Below, in pieces: positions 12,001 through 21,000 of a stretch of 64,000 nucleotides of DNA (the first letter of the stretch is position 1; each line of letters begins with the position of its first letter). A model generated the notes under the pieces. It ran no database searches and was not told where the DNA came from. It saw only the letters and a list, made by a program, of their open reading frames with translations. The DNA lies in assembly GCA_964036195.1 (NCBI GenBank), contig OZ038458.1, forward strand, positions 10,925,832 through 10,989,831, given 5' to 3'. The position numbers were made by a program, and so were the translations under genes. The DNA is from Sphaerolaimus hirsutus (taxonomy: Eukaryota > Nematoda > Chromadorea > Monhysterida > Sphaerolaimidae).

Positions 12001-15000
12001 CAAATTTCAGCTTTCTACCGCCCTCACAGCTGGAGATATAGCCTTCAAAGTGTAGCTAATCAAGTGGGTGGTGTACTTGCTTGGGACACCAAAAACGCCA
12101 CAAAGAATTGTTGCATATAGGGCGACCCACCCTGTAGTGAGTCGCCGCACCTCCCCCCATTGTTGGGGAGTAAGGGGGTCTTACAACTTTATATATTCAA
12201 AGTTTCAGCCTTATAACACCTCCATGGACAGAGATATTGCGTTCAAAGTGAAATAAAAAAATGGGTGGTGAACTTGTCCGGGAAGGTGTTTACAAAACAG
12301 CAAAAAGCACAACATTGAGTGTATTTGTAACGATTTATGGCCACATGTAGATAATCTGATGATAATACCTAGGTCTGGTGAAGAATGCGCGCTTGCGCGC
12401 AAAAAAAATTTACGCTGACATTGAGAAAGTCGCATTTTCCGGTCACTTTCTCGTCTCACCCCGGGAAGGGGGGGGGGCTGCAGCCCCCCCGCCCCCCCCC
12501 CCCTGGATACGGCCCTGTCCTAAAATATAGTGCCTGGTCAATTTGGTCAATCACAGTAACTTAAATTCGCATGCGAATTTCAGGCCGATGCGTGCCCACT
12601 TCGTGGACTTGCGACGGGCAGAGGGACTGCCCCGGTGGGGAAGACGAGCAGCACTGCCCTGAAGTGGGCGCGCCGTGCAACAACGCCACCGAGTTCCGCT
12701 GCGACGACGGCAGGTGCATCGATCTGGCGTTGGTTCACATGGCCCCATTTCTTTCATCCATTGCCCAAATATACTCGGGTAACCGCGAAGTATGCGTCGA
12801 ATCCTACCATAACGTAATGAATAAAATCTTGTGATAAATTTCGTTATTGATTATTGCATAATGAAAACGAAATATTATGATGAAAAACTAAAAATTTTGG
12901 TTCATTATTCAGATGGGTTATGGTAGGTTTCCATACTCAGTGTGTGGTCCTCCGCCGAGTATAGTGCAAGACATAACCGAACTGTTTAACGATGCAGTTG
13001 GCGCTGCGACGGACATGCCGACTGCACGTCTGGCTCAGACGAACGCCAGTGCGCCACTTACCGTCTGCCGGGCGGCTCGGCCAGTCAAACGACATCGGGC
13101 GCTAATCAGTGCGCCGACGCGTCGACCCAGTGGCCGTGCGCGGACGGCACCCTGTGCGTGCACAAAGCCATGCGCTGCGACGGCAGCGTGGACTGCGCCG
13201 ATGCGAGCGACGAACTGCATTGCGTCGCCGGCCAGCCCACCGTTTGCAAGCCCGGCACTTGGATGTGCACCAGCGCTGGTTGGTGGAGCATTGGTTTTTG
13301 CATTTTATTTATGTAGTTTTGGAAATATCCATTATGTGAAACTAGTCGTTTTTGAAAAATTCAGCCACAGTACCATAAATTTGGACATTGACAGTATTTT
13401 GTCAGAAATATCGGTTGATTGTTTCAATGCTTGCAATATTTAAAATGACATAAAAATACAAACAATCCAATAATTCCCAGCCCATTGCATCCCCTCGCAC
13501 TGGGTGTGCGACGGACATTTGGACTGCGCCGACCGCAGCGACGAGGCCAACTGCACAAAGGGCGGCATTAGCCGCTGCGCCGCCGACCAGTTCGCGTGCG
13601 ACCGCGGCGCCACTTGCGTCGACCAGCGGTTCAAGTGCGACGGCTGGAACGATTGCTTGGATGCGTCGGATGAGTTACCCGCCATGTGCAGTGAGTCAAT
13701 GAGGCTGTTTGCGTTTGGGTGGCGTGACAAAGTATCGAATCTTGCCTGTGATATTCGCAGGGACGCGCCCGTGCCCGCCCCACATGTCCAAGTGCGGCAA
13801 CGGCATGTGCTACCCCACGTTCGAACGGTGCGACGGCGTCAAAAATTGCGCCGATGGTAGCGATGAGTCCGATGCTGTTTGCGGTAGGCTCTTTGATGTT
13901 TTTATCAGTTTATGAACACTAACAATTTGAGCGCATTTTCACACATAGGCGGAGTCAAGTGCCCCGCCGACGGCACGCGCGTGCGATGTCCGACTGGAGC
14001 GCACCAGTGTATAAACACGGTGCAATTGTGTGATGATACTGATGACTGCCCCGATGCCTGGGACGAGATTGACTGCGATTCATTTGGCAACAGTGGCACC
14101 CTGGTGAGTGTGAACCAGGTTGTCAAAAAAAATTCCGAAAAATTTTTTGCACTTGCCGGAAAACGGAAAGCGAAATTTTCACTGAAACTGGAAAAATTTG
14201 CAAACATTTCGACGGAAACGGCAAAAATATGCCTGCGGAAAACGGAAACGGAAAGTTGACATTCTAGTGTGAACGTGATGCAAAATTCTAAACACTTTTC
14301 ATTTCTCATCAGCAGCGTTTAATGGATGATTGTCATCCTTCCCCTTTCTCACATTCTCACCCTTCCCCTCCTTCCCCAGTGTGCAGAACGGTGGTCGAAA
14401 TGCGATCAAATGTGCGTGCACACGGCCAACACGACCAAGTGCCTGTGCGCGTTGGGCTACGAGCTAACCGCCACGGGTCAGTGCAGAGCGGCTGACCAAT
14501 GGAGCTATGCGGTCGCCGTCAGAGCTGGCTATGGCGTCAGTGTGTTGGAGAGGAGGCATACCACTGCGTTGGTGGAGGATGGTTGGTTGCGATTTGCGCG
14601 GTTTATTGTATCGAGATTCGAATGTCGCGCGTTTTTACATATCGACATCGAAAAGTGCTGTAAATCCTTGAATAACCCCCTCGAAAAGCTCCCCCACTTT
14701 TTATGAGTGGGAAATATGTTATTTAAATTTAAATAAATAAGATGTTATTCATTTTATAAGAATTCAACTGATTTAATTCTTGACTGTTTTCTTTACAAAA
14801 TTCTGGCATACAGGTTTATACAACTAATTGACCCATTCATACTTTGAATTGATCATGCATTTTAGTTTATTCTAATAAAAAATAACCCCTGATAAAAGAA
14901 CTCCCTTGGGAACTTATTCGAGGTGATATTGTTTTTACGGTGATATTGTTTTTACAACACTACATTCTAAATATTAGCCGGTTCTCTTTTTATGCACAAA

Positions 15001-18000
15001 CAGTGCCCATCCACGTCGCAGCTCAAAACAAACCCTACGAGATGCTATTGCCGTTCAACGACGACTTTTCTCATTCTGAGCACGCCTCGTCTGATGCCAT
15101 TGACTTTGACTTCGATACCACCGGCAAGTGGCCGAGCTTGATTGGCATCGTGCCAGCCAGTGGCTCCACACAAACGGGACTGTCCATGCTGAGAATCGAT
15201 TTGCCCGCTAGACGGGGGGCTAGAAGAAAGCGAGAGGTTACTTTAAGGAATTGCTTTCATGCGGCGACACACACATAGGGCCCACACACACAGTAGTTTA
15301 CATCGCAAATGAATGTCAACTGAATGTCAACTAAATAACCTAAAAAAATTAAAGCATCACACTTTACAGAAACTATTTAAATCAAGTGTCACGATTTAAA
15401 AGTAACTACGCTGCTCCAGTGTTATGAAATGATTTCAACATTGAAGGAATTCAAGAAAATTGAAATCTCATGATTATCCATAATTTAGTTGACACTGATT
15501 TTCATGTCAACTAGTGTGTGTGGGCCCATAGGTGCCACTCATGTTTTTCTGAAGTACTTGTGTGAGGTTTCGTCGAGTAAACATAGTTGGAAAAACATTT
15601 GTGATTTTGCGGTGGTGCGCCATTTGAGCTCTTTCACACTGTAAAAGCGCGGCATGGCTGAAAAATTCCACCCCTTGGAGATACTTGCCTTCACTCGCAG
15701 GCGCCTGCACCCACCGCGGCTATTCCCACATCAGACAAACTAGTCAGTATCACCAGCCTACTCGTGGATCATTTGCAACAGCTGGCGTTTTTCCTCGAGC
15801 ACCACACCAGACCCGACAACGGTTTCTCTTATTCTAGCGTCAGGGTGGCATATTATGCGGACAAAGGGAATGGTGAGCCTGTAGACTTCGTGGCCGATGT
15901 TCTTTGGACGAATACTGATGGGGCATTGGAGATTGCGCTCGATCCGCATCGATTGTGAGTTTTTTAAGAGGTCTTGTTCCACTCCCAGACCCTGTAAAAA
16001 GTCCTGTAAGGTGTCAAAGGTCATGGAAAATGCTCTGGAAAATGGCAAGCGTTTGCCATTTTGCATGGCATTTTCCATGACTTTTGACACTTTGCACAAC
16101 ATTTGACATTCTACAGGGTCTAGGAGTGTCCCTGAAGTTTATTTAATTGGTTTTCATTTACCGTATTTCCTCGAAATAGCCCCCCCCCCGGAAATACCCG
16201 TTCAAATTTGCACTCTGAAAAAAACCCTGGAGGTATTTTGACTAAATACGGTATTAAATTCAAATGTCAAATTTTCATAAAATTTTTACAGTCGGCTATT
16301 CTTCTCTCGATCGGGCGCGCGGCCCGCCATTGAATCGCTGCTATACTCTGGGGATCAGCGTCGCCCCCTCGTCAATACTAGCATTATATATCCCACTGGA
16401 TTGGCTTACGATAGATTCGGCAACAGGCTCTATTGGGCCGATGCCAAGACCAACAGAATTGAGTGCGTGCTGGCGGATAGCGGCGCAGATAGACGCGTAC
16501 TTTCCGCATTTGCTTTTGGTAGGTTTGATACTTCTTGTCGTCACGTTCTTGTCGTCAGGTTTGCGTCACGTTCTTGTCGACTTGGACTTAGCGCACGGCT
16601 GCAAATTTTAGCACAAGATAACGACTGCAGTTGAGTATTTTGGCGGGCTATATCTATTTAGTTTCACTGTATGGCGCCTTCTGAGGTCGTCATTTTTACG
16701 TTTCTAAGGTTTACTTCTGAGGTTTTTCTCCTGTTAAAATTACTTGTTTTCCTGTAAATATTATGCCTACACACTAGTTTTCAACTGAGAAACTCATAAA
16801 TCGGATTTCAAGTAATTAGAGTTTCCTGGAATGACGTGTTTTAGTCCTCATCAACTGCCGTTGACAGACACACCATTCCAGCTAACTCAAATATGTTCAA
16901 AGCTGACTTATGAGTTTTCAGAGTTTTGGTTGAAAATTAGTCTATGTAGAGCTATTTTCTACTGTCAGTAAGACGATACACCGTAACACTTCGCATAGCC
17001 TTGATTTTTACCTTTACCTCCGCCATTTTGATGCAGAAAGCTTCAAGCTATTTTTTACCATCCCTAATTCAGACCAGCCTCGTCCATACCGAATCGACTT
17101 TTTCGAGGGTGCCGTCTACTTTTCGACAATTTCCGGTGGCACCGTATATTCGGTAAGCAGGTACAGCGACTCTGATGTGGCAATTCCAGTCGCGGTGCCC
17201 CACGTGCGCTCCAACGGCACGGTGCTCATGGCCGCGGCGGTCAGGAGAAGCCGCAATCGTTCGAATTTGTCCGGTGAGTGCAGCCCGTTGTCATTTGTTT
17301 ACATTCAGCATTCGCATTTGTATCCCAATTCTCTATCCCATTTCAGTTTATTCAGCGTGCAGCAGCAGCGCCGGAACCGAACTGAACTGTACAAAATTCG
17401 GTGGAGTATGCGTTGTCGCCCCTAACCTAACCAAAAGTGGAGAAGGCGCTCCGGTACCGGTGTGCTTGTGCCCCGGAGTGTGGCACCTGGTCGCCGCTCC
17501 GGATGTATGGGACACGTGTCACGACAGCAGCCTCAGCGGGCGTGGGTTCAGTGGCCAATACCAGGGTCCAATTCCGCAAAATGAGAAGTGAAATGTGAAG
17601 TGATATGAGAATTTCAAGAGTAAAAAAGTTCGCAAGTGGCAAAAAATGCTGAAAAATGTTTGTTGAAATTAAAAAAGTCAATAAAAGAGAAAAAATTTGT
17701 AAATTTATAAATAAATAAAAATTATTTTTTTATTTCTTAAAAACACCTTTTCAGCATTTTCTTGTCACTTCCCATATCTGTTTTAATTATTTTCATTATT
17801 CACTTCTAATTTCCCATTTCACTTCTGCCTTCTCCTTTTGCTGGATTGGAACCAGCAAGACTGTCTACAAACGTTTCATTGTCATTCTGCTTCTCAGTGT
17901 CTGCCGAGTGCGATCTGCACGGGGTGCCCGACCCCACGACGGGCGGCTGCAGCTGCGTGCCGGGCCGCGGCGGCAGGTTCTGCGAGCGGGACGTGTGCCA

Positions 18001-21000
18001 CGGGCGCTGCCTCAACGCCGCCCAGTGCATCGTCATGCAGCACGGCGGCGACGTCGTGTGCAAGTGCGTCTCATAATGGTTTGATCAGGGTCCACCGAAC
18101 GGGTGCGATGAAACTAGGGTTCAAACGGGATCCCGATCCCGGTCCCGAAAATTTTCAAATCCCAATCCCGATCCCGGCAAAATTAGGGAAAATGATGATA
18201 AAAGTATAAAAAATGACTGCACTAAGAAATGTGAACGGAAATTTCCAGTGTCCAATTGATGCCACTTTTATGGCATACGGGTATATTTTTAGACTATTTT
18301 TGTCGCAAATCAGAGAAAAGCCTTTAATATGGGATTCACCGTAACGATGTCCGACTAGAAACGAATCCCGATCCCAAAAAGTCGATCCCGTTTGAACACT
18401 ATATGAAACGTGACGACTGCAGGTGCCCCGTGGGCTACTCCGGTGCCCGCTGCGAGCGGTACAAGTGCGCCGACGCCTGCAACGCCGCCGGCACGCTGCG
18501 CTGCGATCCGCGACACGGCTCGCAACCTCCCGTGTGCCAGTGCGACGCCAGTCACTTCGGTCCTAGGTTTGCTCATTGTCCATTCATTAGATTTTATTTG
18601 AAACATATATATGCGAATGTCTGATGCAGGTGTGAGCGCACTCGTTCTTCCTGCAATGAGATCTGTTTCAACGGAGGAAAGTGCGGGGCGCCCGGGCCGG
18701 GCAATCACAGCGGCTGTTTGTGCCCTCCGGGATTTGATGGTAAGTGCAGATCTGGCATCTGGCCAAGTATTTTCTTGTCAATTTTGAACCGCTGTTTATT
18801 AATTGGGGGTTTTTCAGGTGCACGCTGCGAGCACTGCCGGCTGGCCACCAAACAGCTGCATCTGTGTCACAATGGGGGACACTGCGTCCGCGCATCGGAT
18901 GGTGGTTTGTGACCATTTGCACCGCGCCGCTCCCAAACACAAAACCTCAAACTCACAAAATGTCACCCATTCCAGGTGCCACGTGTCGCTGTCCCCCCAC
19001 CTTCAGCGGCGCTCACTGCGAATCTGACGGGTGCCAACACCTGTGTCTCAACGGGGCCACCTGCGTTCGTTCAGATGCGTCCGCAGCCGATACTGGGCTC
19101 GAGTGCATTTGCCTGGCTGGTTATGTCGGTGAAAGGTGTGACAAGCACCTGTGCGAGGGATATTGCGACAATGGGGGTTAGTGGGTATCTGGGTGTCACA
19201 GGGTTGGGGTGATGTTCATTTTCATGCCGATATTTGATACTAATGGCGCTGCGCACGCTAGTGCACTGTGACTTTCGTGAAAACTGAAATTTAAATGAAT
19301 CAACTCGGTTTAATGAAATAATTTGAATTAAATTTGAATTTAAATTAATGAAATTTTACATGTGAAAACTAAAACATAGCAATAATTGTACACTGGATGG
19401 TGACATGTCGCCATTTCACTTTTCATTGAAGTCACGTTGCAAACTAGTGTGCGTAGTCATCCAATTAGTTTACACCAGTTTGGCATGAAAAAGTTCGATG
19501 TTACGTCGACTGGGTCATATTTTATCTAACGACGGCAAAAAATTTAGACAATTTGAAAAGTCTGAAATTATGGAATTTCTTTTAAAAAATTCCATTTTTT
19601 GGTATTTTAGTGTTATGTTTTCATGCATATTATTCTGTTATTTTATTTTCGTTCAGGTCGCTGTGAAGTGAACGTAACCAGCGGTCTGCCGTACTGCTCG
19701 TGCCCGCCCAATTTCGCCGGCAGCAAGTGCGAGCGGGCGCGCTCCTGCGACGAGTACTGCATGAACAAGGGCACGTGCCACCACCAGCAAAACGGCATGT
19801 ACAAATGCAGGTATTTACGTTGCTGGTGCCAATCCCAGACCCTGTTAAGTGTGAAATCAAGTGTCAAATGTTATGTAAAATGCCATGCAAAGTGTTAATT
19901 GTCATGCAAAGTGCAGCTTTTTTGTTTTGATTGACATTTTTCTTGACATTTGACACCTGACTTTTCACTACAGGGTCCGGGACTGCCCCCGTCTTGAATA
20001 GCCATCCGGTGTTTCTCGAACGTTCCCTTTAATTCAGATGTAAACCTTACTGGTGGGGCGAGCGGTGCGAGCGGCCGCTCTTTTGCAAAGGATACTGTCA
20101 CAATGGCGCCGAGTGCCGCGTGGACGTCCTCACTGGCTTCCGTACGTGCATGTGTCCTGAAGGATTGGGTGGATTCAGGTGAATATAAGCATTTATGACC
20201 CTGTGCCTGTTGTCATATAAGCCCGCTAGTCATGTAGACCCACCAGTCATGTATTTGAGGGCTGATTATTGCTGCACAGGGGTTAGTGGCAGCTGGCTTA
20301 CATGTAAGTAGAGTATATAGCGAGGGCCACAGTGTGTGCACTCACATTTTTTGTTTTTCTTTTGATGATATCGCAAAGAAAAATTGAAAAACTAAATCAA
20401 TTGTTATGCATTTGAGTTTTTCTATTTTTATTTGTCCGGTGTCATCGAAATAGTGACAAAAACACTGCGTACTCTACTTATCATGTAAGCCCGCTGCCGT
20501 CAACCCCTGCGCTGTGCTAATCCCCCCTTAAATACATGATTGGCGGGTATATATGACTAGTGAGTTTACGTGACTAGTAGGATTACGTAGTATTGACACT
20601 ATCATCGCTTTGAAATGCAAAACAGCCATGTGCATCATGCACAGATGCAACATGACCGTGGCGAAGTCGTGCAGCGAGCTGCGCTGTCTCAACGGCGCCA
20701 CCTGCACCGAAGCGCGCTCTTCAGCCAGCAGTGGTGCGGAAGCCTCCTCCCCGGTGTGCCAGTGCCCCTCGGGGTGGACCGGTCTGGTTTGCGCCTTGGC
20801 CACTTGCAACGACGGCTACTGCCTGCATGGAAAGTGCACCTTGGTGGACGAGCAGAGGATCTGCACGTTTGTCCTTTGTGGCGTGTTTTGTCAAACTGAA
20901 TGCCATTGTCAATGTGGGCGGTGATGTGTTGCAGTTGCGCGCAAGGCTACACGGGGTCGCGCTGCGAGCGGCTCGACTTCGACTGGACCGGGCCGGACGC

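Larger units (their letters stand above)
6429..14103 (+). other. LRP1 EGF module and LDLR-A cluster of eleven modules (cluster IV equivalent)
   Basis: EGF exon 6429-6604 ([12 protein letters not shown]), then LDLR-A exons 7708-7879, 8426-8692, 10168-10312, 12584-12728, 12998-13278, 13481-13690, 13761-13883 and 13949-14103. Eleven six-cysteine modules can be counted. The donor at 12,728 was chosen because it leaves two bases that restore [12 protein letters not shown] across the intron. Introns of 546, 1,475 and 2,271 bp here are inflated by repeats, whereas 70 and 65 bp introns lie between 13,690 and 13,949. Confidence 0.86.
14380..17273 (+). other. LRP1 EGF and propeller with furin-like site RRKR
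   Basis: Exons 14380-14581, 15004-15236, 15701-15955, 16292-16518, 17073-17273. An EGF module ([12 protein letters not shown]) is followed by degenerate blades, then clear ones ([20 protein letters not shown]). The basic run [10 protein letters not shown] ends exon 15004-15236 and fits the furin rule R-x-K/R-R. It falls at the same place as the RHRR site of vertebrate LRP1, early in the last propeller, where the receptor is cut into two chains. The first blades lack YWTD, so their fold is inferred from position. Confidence 0.78.
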
